Assembly: GCA_903861205.1 (NCBI GenBank)
Contig: CAIOTC010000020.1
Location: 1 to 39,975, forward strand
From: an uncultured bacterium
Lineage (GTDB): Bacteria; Patescibacteriota; Minisyncoccia; Phycocordibacterales; DATDWN01
Direction: 5' to 3'
DNA length: 39,975 bases
The notes beneath the pieces are model-generated. The model saw nothing but the letters and a program-made list of their open reading frames with translations, was not told the DNA's origin and searched no databases. Position 1 is the stretch's first letter; every line of letters begins with the position of its first letter. The position numbers and the translations under genes were made by a program. Shown piece after piece: positions 28,961-37,230 of the stretch.

Positions 28961-29500
28961 TTATCTCGTTTCTCTTCTCTCTATTTTTTCTGGTATTATC
29001 TCCTCCAAACTTTTTGCTTTGTCGATAAAAAGAATTCCGTTCAAGTGGTCAACTTCGTGCTGGAAAATCTGTGCCAGAAGTCCCGCGCCACCTTTTGTAA
29101 ATTTTTTGCCGTTCTCGTCGTAAGCTTTGACTGTCGCTTTGGTTGACCTTTTCACTTTTCCGTACAAATATCGCACGGACAAACAGCCTTCCTCGGTCAT
29201 ATTTTTTTCTTTGGAAATTTTGGTGATGGTCGGATTGATATAAACTGAATCCGCTGGAGGATTTTCAGACGGATTTTCTGCACCTTTCATCAAATTGATC
29301 ACTTTGCCAGAGACGACAAAAATGCGCTGTTCATATCCGATCTGCGGAGCGGCAATGGCCACGCCGTCGTCCTGCGAAGCCAAAGCTTCTTTCATTTCGG
29401 CCAGTATTTTCTGGATGCGGGGTGTTGTGATTTCCTTGACCGGCACTTCCTTGGCTGTTTGTCGCAGTACTGCAGCGTTTTTCTGGACTATTTCTTTCAT
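28961..29500 (-). CDS. def: Peptide deformylase
   Basis: GVAIAAPQIGYEQRIFVV; EEGCLSV; FQHEVDHLNGILFID. Confidence 0.95.
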   Translation of the reverse strand: MKEIVQKNAAVLRQTAKEVPVKEITTPRIQKILAEMKEALASQDDGVAIAAPQIGYEQRIFVVSGKVINLMKGAENPSENPPADSVYINPTITKISKEKNMTEEGCLSVRYLYGKVKRSTKATVKAYDENGKKFTKGGAGLLAQIFQHEVDHLNGILFIDKAKSLEEIIPEKIERRETR

Positions 29501-29569
29501 GCTGTAATACTAGCTTAAATTTGAATTTTGGGCAAAAAATCTCTCTTCTTAAAACGAGTTTGTATTGTC

Positions 29570-29636
29570 ATTCCCGTGAAGACGGGAATCTAGGTGAGTT
29601 TATAAAACTGGATTCCCGCATACGCGGGAATGACAG
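29570..29636. repeat. Short MITE-like double hairpin (GTCATTCCCG family)
   Basis: GTCATTCCCGTGAAGACGGGAATCTAG ... CTGGATTCCCGCATACGCGGGAATGAC. Confidence 0.75.
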
Positions 29637-29641
29637 GAGTA

Positions 29642-31588
29642 TTAGAGCAGTGTATCCGGATCGACGCGTACTGCCACAAACGGTGGCAACGCGCGCAATT
29701 TTTCGAGCAAAATTTTATCCACCCATTCTCCACGCGGCAATGTGATTAGTCCGTGAATAACTGAGCCACTGTTTTTGCCAGGATTGAACGCGTCGAAAAC
29801 CGCCAACTCGTATGGTTTTAAAGTTCCAGTAATTTCTTCCATTTGTTTTTTGACGGCGGCTTTTGTTCCCTCGATGCTTATTTTTATGTGCGTGACAAAC
29901 GGCGGGAAATTCATATTTTTGCGCTCGTCAATTTCATCGCGATAAAAGTCGATCAGATTTCCCATGATGGCGTAATCAAAAATTTTCGTTTCGGTGTGGC
30001 GAGTTTGAATGAGCATTTTTTTGTCCGACAAGGCGCGCAGTTCGAGCAAAATGTGAAAAACTTTTTCACTGATTCTGAAATCCGGAATGGAAAAAAATGA
30101 ATCGACGGAAATGACAGCCGTGTTTTCGATTTTCTGGTTCAAATATGCCAGCGCCATTTCGGTGCCGACACAAATAGCGCCCGGAGTGTTGTAAAATGCG
30201 TCGCGCATTTTGACCGCTTGAACGTGCGTTTTGACGTGCTCGGTGTCCATGACGAAAATTTCCGCTTTTGGAAAAAGTTTTGATATTTCTTCCGAAACTT
30301 TTTCCGTGCCGATGCCGAGCGTTGCCAGCCGCCACCCGCCGCAATATGTGCACAACTCGGCGGCATCGCGACGCTCACCGCAGTGGTGGCAAACGAAAAA
30401 ATTTTGCAATTTGTCGTCGACTTTTTTCTTATACAAAACAACCGGTGCCGAACAATTTTTGCATTTGACGATCGTTCCGCAGTCGCTACAAACGGTTTGC
30501 GGATAAAGTCCTTTTCGTCCACAAAACAGAAACGTGTGTTCCGAATTCTCCCAGCTCTCGGCGAGCATTTTTTTCAAATCATCGCTGATTATGGCGAATT
30601 CTTTTTTCTTCTGATCCTCAGGCAATCGCATGTTTACCAACGAACACGTGGCTGTTGTCAGAGACCGGAATTTGAGAGGCGAGAGTTCGGCAAAATCTCC
30701 GTTTTTTCCTTTCCACAAAGTTTCGGCACGCAAGAGCATGTCACCAAAAATGAGTCGCACGCCGGACTTTTTTGCAAAAATTTCCGCGACGGTGCGAATG
30801 TCCAGAAACGGCCGCGACTGGGTTTTGTAGGCGCGAGAGTTTTCCTTTTCAATAATAATCGTGCCGATATCAATTCGTGGCAAAGACAAAAATGAGCCGG
30901 TGGCAATAATCAAAACCGGATGTGTTTCCTCCAAAATTTTTTTCCACAACTCGGCCGTTTCTTTTTTCGAAAGCCGGCTGTGCAAAGTGTACGTGTAAGT
31001 TTCGATTCCTTTTTCCAAAGTGTGTTTGGCGTTTTTGATGTCCTCGGTTGTTGGCAAACAGAAAAAGACGCTGTGACTGCGCGCGAATTCTTCGCGAATA
31101 ATGCTTTTGTAATTGGCGTACCTCTCCTCGTCACTGGATTGGAGGAGTAAAACTTCGTTCACACCTGGTGTCCACGGCGCAGCAACGTGATCACCGGGTG
31201 TGGAAAAATCTTTCCTCGGTAAAATTTCCTCCTCCGCCTCCAACACCGCCTTCGGCACCAGCGAAAACAAAACCGCACCGACCGATGTCGCGTAGTAGTC
31301 GGCAATCTGCTCCGCGCTTTTAACGAAACTTTCTGACAAAAAAGATTGCGATTTTATTTTGCCCGACTTCTTGTCGGACAAGTCGATTTTTTTGAGGTTG
31401 TAAGTCAAACTTTTGACGTCTGCTTTGACTTCGGAAATTTCTCGCGCGGCCACCACCAAACCGTGCGCTGTTTTCGAGCGCAGGGGAATGGAAACGACAC
31501 TGCCAATCGCCACTTCGGACGATGTAAAATACGTCAAAGTGTCCTTTTGGATGCCCCGCGAAATAGGAATGACGGTGATGATTTTCAT
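29642..31588 (-). CDS. priA: Primosomal protein N' (PriA-like)
   Basis: CSDCGTIVKCKNCSAPVVLYKKK...FFVCHHCGERRDAAELCTYCGG zinc ribbon; GTEKVSEEISKLFP; VGTEMAL. Confidence 0.88.
   Translation of the reverse strand: MKIITVIPISRGIQKDTLTYFTSSEVAIGSVVSIPLRSKTAHGLVVAAREISEVKADVKSLTYNLKKIDLSDKKSGKIKSQSFLSESFVKSAEQIADYYATSVGAVLFSLVPKAVLEAEEEILPRKDFSTPGDHVAAPWTPGVNEVLLLQSSDEERYANYKSIIREEFARSHSVFFCLPTTEDIKNAKHTLEKGIETYTYTLHSRLSKKETAELWKKILEETHPVLIIATGSFLSLPRIDIGTIIIEKENSRAYKTQSRPFLDIRTVAEIFAKKSGVRLIFGDMLLRAETLWKGKNGDFAELSPLKFRSLTTATCSLVNMRLPEDQKKKEFAIISDDLKKMLAESWENSEHTFLFCGRKGLYPQTVCSDCGTIVKCKNCSAPVVLYKKKVDDKLQNFFVCHHCGERRDAAELCTYCGGWRLATLGIGTEKVSEEISKLFPKAEIFVMDTEHVKTHVQAVKMRDAFYNTPGAICVGTEMALAYLNQKIENTAVISVDSFFSIPDFRISEKVFHILLELRALSDKKMLIQTRHTETKIFDYAIMGNLIDFYRDEIDERKNMNFPPFVTHIKISIEGTKAAVKKQMEEITGTLKPYELAVFDAFNPGKNSGSVIHGLITLPRGEWVDKILLEKLRALPPFVAVRVDPDTLL
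31160..31202. repeat. 43-bp hairpin element, copy 2, in frame in priA
   Basis: CACACCTGGTGTCCACG-gcgcagcaa-CGTGATCACCGGGTGTG; encodes STPGDHVAAPWTPGVN. Confidence 0.85.
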
Positions 31589-31613
31589 GAGGCAATTATA
31601 GCATGAGGTATTT

Positions 31614-31789
31614 AATTCTCCCTTTCATAAAGGGTGAGAAGTTGTGTTACAACTTCGTAAAACCTTGAGTATTTTGTAATCAAAATGTGAAAGGTGTACT
31701 GCCTCTGTAAGAGGTGGCCGAAGGCCGAGGGATTTCGAATTCAAAAAATCCTCCGCCCTGCGGGCACCTCCTTTAGGAAAGGAGGATTA
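31614..31789. repeat. Structured multi-hairpin intergenic element, copy G (core related to copy E)
   Basis: AATTCTCCCTTTC/GAAAGGAGGATT outer arms; AAGTTG-tgtta-CAACTT; ATTTTG-taat-CAAAAT; GTGTACTGC; CCTC-tgtaa-GAGG. Confidence 0.7.
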
Positions 31790-31809
31790 ACGCCAAAATT
31801 TTTACAAAA

Positions 31810-31840
31810 GAAAAACCGCCAACCGAAGCTGACGGTTTTC
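31810..31840 (-). terminator. Terminator
   Basis: Minus strand AAAACCGTCA-gcttcggt-TGGCGGTTTTTCTTTT. Confidence 0.65.
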
Positions 31841-31890
31841 CGTCGAAATGATATTTTTCTTGACTCTAGTCTCTTATCTCTAACCTCTAT

Positions 31891-32643
31891 TTATATCACC
31901 ACTTGCATCAGCACACTCCCATCCAATACGTAAATAAAATCCGAACTGGTTTCGAGAAAAAGGGGATTCGTTCCTTTGTAAATCGGGAAGAAATTTTGCG
32001 TGCCTTTTGTGTCCGTTTCAATAATGGAGACACTGTCGCCGGCGGAGAAAATTAGCACATCGGTTCTATTTTTGTAAAACTGCAAATTTTTGATCGCGGC
32101 CATAGGTTGGATGACAGTGTGAATTTCTCCGTTCACTGTCGCCATGACCGAATTATTTTCCACCCAAATAGACGTTACACTATCGGCAGAAACGAGAGGC
32201 TTTTCTTTTGTTGGCAACACCGCTGTTTCCACCTCATTTTTTATTTTCCAATATTCCGGATCTTTTTCGGTGATGATTTCGCCGGTTGGATTTTGTAAAA
32301 CAAAAATCGGCGAGAGCGTCAGATTTCCGGCGGAGGGCAATGTGAAATCTTTGACCCACGGAAAATATCCGTCCTTCGAAACGATAATCTCATGATTGCC
32401 GGGCGAAAGTGTCAGCGTTTGATTCGTACTGACGGTATTAATCTTTTGCTTTTCATCAACAATAATTCCAGTGCCTTCAAACTGCACGACAACATTTACA
32501 TGTCCGACTTTACCAATTGTAAAATTTGAAAATCTGTAACCGAATCTGTAACCGGTTGCTAAAATAAAAATTACTAGCAGCCCAATTCCGATTGCCAGCC
32601 ATTGTTTTGTTTTTTTGCTCATTTGACTCATTGGAAAATTCAT
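31891..32643 (-). CDS. Membrane-anchored PEGA-like domain protein
   Basis: N-terminal TM segment; LTLSPGNHEIIVSKDGYFPWVKDFTLPSAGNLTLSPIF. Confidence 0.7.
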   Translation of the reverse strand: MNFPMSQMSKKTKQWLAIGIGLLVIFILATGYRFGYRFSNFTIGKVGHVNVVVQFEGTGIIVDEKQKINTVSTNQTLTLSPGNHEIIVSKDGYFPWVKDFTLPSAGNLTLSPIFVLQNPTGEIITEKDPEYWKIKNEVETAVLPTKEKPLVSADSVTSIWVENNSVMATVNGEIHTVIQPMAAIKNLQFYKNRTDVLIFSAGDSVSIIETDTKGTQNFFPIYKGTNPLFLETSSDFIYVLDGSVLMQVVI

Positions 32644-32693
32644 TAAAAATTGGAAATTGTAAATTGAAAATTATTTATGTTATTCTACCCTAT

Positions 32694-33707
32694 ATGGGTA
32701 TTTTCTCCAAAAAACTCGGCATTGATCTCGGCACGGCAAACACACTCGTTTTCGTTCCCGGTCGCGGCGTGGTGCTCAACGAGCCGTCGGTGGTGGCTGT
32801 GTCCGAGGAGGACAACCGCATCATGGCCATAGGGCTCGAAGCCAAGCAGATGATCGGTCGCACGCCGGAGTCGATTGTGGCTTATCGTCCGATGAAAGAC
32901 GGTGTTATCGCTGACTATCGCGTGACCGAGGCTATGTTGCGCTATTATATGGACAAGGCGCTCGGCAAGTGGAATTTCGCCAAACCAGAGGTGCTCATCT
33001 CGGTGCCGGCTGGAGTGACCTCCACGGAGCGCAGGGCAGTCATAGAGGCCGCAATCCGCGCCGGAGCCAAGAATGCCTATGTCGTCAAAGAGCCTATTCT
33101 GGCGGCCATTGGGGCTGGCATTTCCATCCACGAAGCTATGGGACATATGATAGTGGACATCGGCGGAGGAACGACGGACGTGGCGGTTATTTCGCTCGGC
33201 GGCATTGTGGCAGCCGCGTCGGTCAAATGCGCCGGCAATAAAATTGATTACGCCATCACCGACTACATCAAAAAAACTTTCAACCTCGGCATCGGCGACA
33301 AAACAGCCGAGGACATCAAAATAAAAATCGGCTCAGCCATTCCGATGGATGAGGAGTTGACCATCACCATCAAGGGACGCGATTTTGTTTCCGGATTGCC
33401 GAGAAGCGTGGAAATAAAAACGAACGAAGTGGTCAAAGCCATCAGCAAAGATTTGCGCGAGATGATTCAGGCCATCAAAGATGTGCTGCAAGAAACTCCG
33501 CCGGAACTTTCGGCTGATATTATTGATCGCGGAATCATCATGACCGGTGGCACGTCGCAACTGCGCAATTTTCCTGAGCTGGTTTTTCGCCGCATCGGCG
33601 TCAAAGCGGTGCTGGCCAAGGATGCGCTGTACTGTGTGGCGAAGGGGACTGGGATTGCGCTCGAACATCTCGATACGTATAAAAAAACTATTATAGCGAA
33701 GCGTTAA
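32694..33707 (+). CDS. mreB: Rod shape-determining protein MreB (paralog 1)
   Basis: LGIDLGTANTLVFVPGRGVVLNEPSVVAV; VDIGGGTTDVAVISLGGIV; MTGGTSQLRNF. Confidence 0.95.
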   Translation: MGIFSKKLGIDLGTANTLVFVPGRGVVLNEPSVVAVSEEDNRIMAIGLEAKQMIGRTPESIVAYRPMKDGVIADYRVTEAMLRYYMDKALGKWNFAKPEVLISVPAGVTSTERRAVIEAAIRAGAKNAYVVKEPILAAIGAGISIHEAMGHMIVDIGGGTTDVAVISLGGIVAAASVKCAGNKIDYAITDYIKKTFNLGIGDKTAEDIKIKIGSAIPMDEELTITIKGRDFVSGLPRSVEIKTNEVVKAISKDLREMIQAIKDVLQETPPELSADIIDRGIIMTGGTSQLRNFPELVFRRIGVKAVLAKDALYCVAKGTGIALEHLDTYKKTIIAKR

Positions 33708-33823
33708 ATTTCGTTACCTCATATTTTTTGAAAGAGACGCCGTGAAAATCTGCTGATTTTCCGTCTCGTTCTCCGACCGCCGTCGTCCGAAACTCTTTCA
33801 AAAAACACGAGCCACCGAAATTT
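33706..33823. repeat. Structured palindromic intergenic element, copy F
   Basis: 33718-33812 is the reverse complement of 936-1030 with two paired differences over 95 bp. Confidence 0.9.
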
Positions 33824-33950
33824 GCAATTTTTTGTCCCCGCATTTTAAGGTCTGGCCTTGGGAAATTGAGCACTAAAGGCCAGACCTTGGGGTTTGAATT
33901 TGCTATTGTCCCGCAACAATCTCTGTGGTAATGTAATTACGGAGGACAAA

Positions 33951-34199
33951 ATGAACAACACTGTTCTTTCAGCTGAATTCAAAATTTTGCGTCTCTTGTC
34001 GAATGTTACCGGTTTGACTTCGATTGAGTCGATGGAGAATATACCGGAACTCAAAATATCTGATCTCAAAAAATTAGATGACGACGGCTTAATTGCAATG
34101 GCAGATGGATTCGTTCAAATTACCGAAGATGGCCAAAAGAGATTTGAAAGTTTGGTCAAGGTTCAAGAAAACAACATGACGGCAATGACCTTCCGATAG
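33951..34199 (+). CDS. Small hypothetical protein, possible winged-helix
   Basis: FKILRLLSNVTGLTSIESMENIPELKISDLKKLDDDGLIAMADGFVQITEDGQKRFESL. Confidence 0.5.
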   Translation: MNNTVLSAEFKILRLLSNVTGLTSIESMENIPELKISDLKKLDDDGLIAMADGFVQITEDGQKRFESLVKVQENNMTAMTFR

Positions 34200-34214
34200 C
34201 GGGAGGTTTTATTT
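34188..34214 (+). terminator. Terminator
   Basis: ACCTTCCG-ata-GCGGGAGGTTTTATTTTT. Confidence 0.55.
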
Positions 34215-34238
34215 TTGTGTTTTGCTATAATATTCTAA

Positions 34239-34949
34239 ATGATAAATATTTTTGAAAATATTTCAGGAGAAAATTTACACCACGCATATTTAGTGGTGGG
34301 GGATTTGGAGGCATCGCGCGAGCATGTGCTCAATTTCTTAACGACACTTAGTGTCGTAATATCGGGTAATCCGGATGTGCGACATTTAAAATACGACACT
34401 TTTACAAAAGAATTGTCCGGCGATTTGGTTTTGGCCGTGGCTCAAAAAAGTTTCAGTTCGCCTGATTCGTCCAATTTGTCCAATAAGTCGTATTTGTCCT
34501 ATTCAAAAAAAATTTTCATCATCGAAACAAACATCATCACCGAAGAAGCTCAAAACGCTTTGCTCAAAGTTTTTGAAGAGCCAACGGCCGGTACACACTT
34601 TTTCATTTTGATGCCGCAGGATATTTTGTTGCCAACCTTACGTTCAAGGATGCAGATAATTCAACAAGGGTCCCCCTTGTCATACGGAATTACAAGGGGG
34701 ACCCTTGTTGACCTGCCGATTTCGGAGAGGTTGGCGATGATCAAAGAAATTACAGATGGAATTTCCGACGAGGAAAAAACCAAACAAGACGCCATCGCTT
34801 TGCTCAATCAAATCGAATCGGAACTTTACTCTCGCGGTGTTGAAAAAGAATCGGAAAAGCTCAAACTCTGCCAACTAACCCGCTCCGCTCTCTACGACCG
34901 CGGCGCACCTGTCAAGATGATTTTGGAAAATTTGATGATTGCTATTTGA
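34239..34949 (+). CDS. DNA polymerase III delta'-like clamp loader subunit
   Basis: HHAYLVVG; KKIFIIETNIITEEAQNALLKVFEEPTAGTHFFILMPQDILLPTLRSRMQII. Confidence 0.85.
   Translation: MINIFENISGENLHHAYLVVGDLEASREHVLNFLTTLSVVISGNPDVRHLKYDTFTKELSGDLVLAVAQKSFSSPDSSNLSNKSYLSYSKKIFIIETNIITEEAQNALLKVFEEPTAGTHFFILMPQDILLPTLRSRMQIIQQGSPLSYGITRGTLVDLPISERLAMIKEITDGISDEEKTKQDAIALLNQIESELYSRGVEKESEKLKLCQLTRSALYDRGAPVKMILENLMIAI
34341..34357. repeat. Palindrome inside the delta'-like gene
   Basis: ACGACACT-T-AGTGTCGT. Confidence 0.6.
34662..34710. repeat. 49-bp perfect inverted repeat inside the delta'-like gene
   Basis: CAACAAGGGTCCCCCTTGT-catacggaatt-ACAAGGGGGACCCTTGTTG (19-bp arms). Confidence 0.9.
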
Positions 34950-34984
34950 GTTTTAATGTTGTAAAATAAGAAAGGAGGTGAATA

Positions 34985-35230
34985 ATGCAAACACTTGGAA
35001 CTTTTGCGGGACTTTTTGTGTTTTGGTTACTTGTGCCACCCATTGTTGTAATGTATTTGCGTATAGCCCACAAATATGAATTGATTACGTTTTCAGTGCT
35101 TGCGATTTTGGCATGGCCAATAAAAATTATTGTCGGGATTTCGATCGTAACCCAACTGATTTCGTGGTTTATCATCATGTGTTGCAGGGTAATTGTAACT
35201 GGAAAACCAGATACTCATCGTTCCGCCTAA
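34985..35230 (+). CDS. Small two-TM membrane protein
   Basis: ORF preceded by AAAGGAGGTG; hydrophobic; followed by a terminator. Confidence 0.6.
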   Translation: MQTLGTFAGLFVFWLLVPPIVVMYLRIAHKYELITFSVLAILAWPIKIIVGISIVTQLISWFIIMCCRVIVTGKPDTHRSA

Positions 35231-35247
35231 AACGGGACGATTTTTTT
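35218..35247 (+). terminator. Terminator
   Basis: CGTTCCG-cctaaaa-CGGGACGATTTTTTT. Confidence 0.65.
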
Positions 35248-35286
35248 ATTCTTTCTATTTTCTTATTTTTCTATTATAATGTTTCC

Positions 35287-35838
35287 ATGTCTTACAACTT
35301 TTCTTCATTTAAACAAAGTAGTGTGGATTTGCAGGAGTGGCTCAAGCGTGAGTTTGCCACGATACGAACGGGGCGGGCCACGCCGGCCATTTTGGATGGG
35401 GTTGTTGTCGAGGCGTATGGATCGATGATGCCGATTGTTCAGCTGGCTTCCGTTTCCGTTGAGGACGCGCGGACCATTCGCATTGCGCCGTGGGATCCGA
35501 CGCAGACCAAAGCGATCGAAAAAGGAATTGTCGCTTCCGGGCTCGGACTTTCAGTAGTGACTGACGGCTCGGGGTTGCGCGTGATGTTTCCAACATTGAC
35601 CGCCGATCGACGCATGGCTCTTCTCAAAATCGCCAAACAAAAATTGGAAGACGCTCGTGTGACATTGCGTGGTAACAGGGAAAAAGTTTTGAAAGATGTT
35701 GACGCACAAGAAAAAAACGGCAGTATGTCGGAGGATGAAAAAAACCGCACGAAAACTGAACTTCAAAAAATGGTGGACGAAACCGGCCGCGCCCTCGACG
35801 AACTTTTTGGGAGGAAAGAGAAAGAAATAGCCGAGTAA
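35287..35838 (+). CDS. frr: Ribosome recycling factor
   Basis: LKREFATIRTGRATPAILDGVVVEAYGSMMPIVQLASVSVEDARTIRIAPWD. Confidence 0.95.
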   Translation: MSYNFSSFKQSSVDLQEWLKREFATIRTGRATPAILDGVVVEAYGSMMPIVQLASVSVEDARTIRIAPWDPTQTKAIEKGIVASGLGLSVVTDGSGLRVMFPTLTADRRMALLKIAKQKLEDARVTLRGNREKVLKDVDAQEKNGSMSEDEKNRTKTELQKMVDETGRALDELFGRKEKEIAE

Positions 35839-35963
35839 TTTTCAAGTAACAATTTCCAATTTCCAATAAATGATTCAATTTATCAATTTTACAAACGAAT
35901 TCAATTGGTTCATTGCGACATTGTAAAATTCATTGGAAATTGGAAATTGTGAATTGAAAATTT
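35839..35963. repeat. AT-rich imperfect palindromic intergenic repeat, copy 2
   Basis: TTTTCAAGTAACAATTTCCAATTTCCAATAAATG ... TTCATTGGAAATTGGAAATTGTGAATTG. Confidence 0.75.
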
Positions 35964-35970
35964 TTTTAAA

Positions 35971-37122
35971 ATGACCATCATCATTTTTATAATAATTCTC
36001 GCCATTCTCATTCTCGTTCACGAGTTCGGGCATTTTATCGTGGCCAAAAAATCCGGCATTCGCGTTGATGAATTCGGTCTGGGTTTGCCACCGCGCATTT
36101 GGGGCAAAAAATTCGGCGAAACTTTGTATTCAATTAACTGGCTTCCAATTGGCGGTTTCGTCAAAATTTTTGGCGAGGACCCGGTAGTAGAAGCTCCCGT
36201 TGCGCGGAATACCGCGCAGGAAAATGAAGGACGGGAACTTCACTACGGGGCGAGCCCACAAGAGGATTATTCGCGGGCAATGTTTACCAAACCGAAATGG
36301 ATTCAAGCTCTAGTACTCGTTGCCGGAATTTCTTTCAATATTATTTTTGCCTGGATTTTGATTTCGCTCGGTTTTGTCATCGGCCTGCCAACGCCGGTTG
36401 GGGAGAGCCCGTTTGGCCAGGTGCGAAATCCGCAAGTAGTCATCACAAACGTTCTGCCGAATTCGCCCGCCCAAAAAGCCGGGCTTTCCTCCGGAGACAC
36501 AGTTTTGTATGCTAGCGTTGGCGGACGCGCTGTCACTGATTTGTCAGCGGAAAATATTTCCAAAACTATTACCCAAAGCACCTCGGGCAATGTTTCTATT
36601 ACTTATCGGCACGGTTCCGCTAATCCAAAAACTGTCACTGTCGCTCCGAACACGGACATTATAAAAGGTCATCGAGCAATCGGCATTTCGATGGACACGA
36701 TTGGCACGCTCAAGCTTCCGATTCATCTGGCATTTATCGAGGGCGCGCGCTCGACGTATCTTTTGGTTATTGGCACGGCCACGGGTTTGGCTAAATTTAT
36801 TTATCAAACGATTATTTTCAAATCCGATTTGTCGCAGGTCACGGGGCCTGTTGGTATTGCCGGAGTGGTCGGCCAAGCCAGCCAGCTCGGTTTTGTTTAC
36901 TTGCTGTCGCTCGTCGCACTTATTTCAATCAACCTGGCGCTCATCAACCTCGTGCCGTTTCCGGCGCTTGACGGTGGGCGACTTTTGTTCGTGGCCATCG
37001 AAGCAATTATTCGCCGACCGATTCCGCCCGTCGTCACCCGCTGGGCCAACGGCATCGGCTTTGCGTTGCTGATTTTGCTGATGGTGGTGGTGACAACACA
37101 CGATATCATTAAACTATTTTAG
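35971..37122 (+). CDS. rseP: Site-2 (RIP) zinc metalloprotease, RseP-like with PDZ domain
   Basis: LVHEFGHFIVAKKSGIRVDEFGLGLPPRIWG (HExxH); NSPAQKAGLSSGDTV; LINLVPFPALDGGRLLFVAIE. Confidence 0.94.
   Translation: MTIIIFIIILAILILVHEFGHFIVAKKSGIRVDEFGLGLPPRIWGKKFGETLYSINWLPIGGFVKIFGEDPVVEAPVARNTAQENEGRELHYGASPQEDYSRAMFTKPKWIQALVLVAGISFNIIFAWILISLGFVIGLPTPVGESPFGQVRNPQVVITNVLPNSPAQKAGLSSGDTVLYASVGGRAVTDLSAENISKTITQSTSGNVSITYRHGSANPKTVTVAPNTDIIKGHRAIGISMDTIGTLKLPIHLAFIEGARSTYLLVIGTATGLAKFIYQTIIFKSDLSQVTGPVGIAGVVGQASQLGFVYLLSLVALISINLALINLVPFPALDGGRLLFVAIEAIIRRPIPPVVTRWANGIGFALLILLMVVVTTHDIIKLF
36184..36246. repeat. 63-bp nested palindrome in frame inside rseP
   Basis: GTAGTaGAAGCTCCCGT / ACGGGAACTTCACTAC outer arms; TGCGCGG-aata-CCGCGCA inner hairpin. 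Confidence 0.75.
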
Positions 37123-37146
37123 AAAATTACACCACATTTTAAAAAA

Positions 37147-37200
37147 ACAGAAGGGCACCTTCTGCACAGTGAATCTGCAGAAGGTGCCCTTCTGTTTTTG
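37147..37200. terminator. Strong hairpin terminator
   Basis: AACAGAAGGGCACCTTCTGCA-cagtgaatc-TGCAGAAGGTGCCCTTCTGTTTTT, 21-bp perfect stem. Confidence 0.85.
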
Positions 37201-37230
37201 TCTAAAATTTATTTGTGTTATTATAAATTC

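Noticed and set aside
29570-29636. GTCATTCCCG double hairpin as a novel element
   Set aside because: This palindromic sequence type is widespread in bacterial genomes; listed as a feature only.
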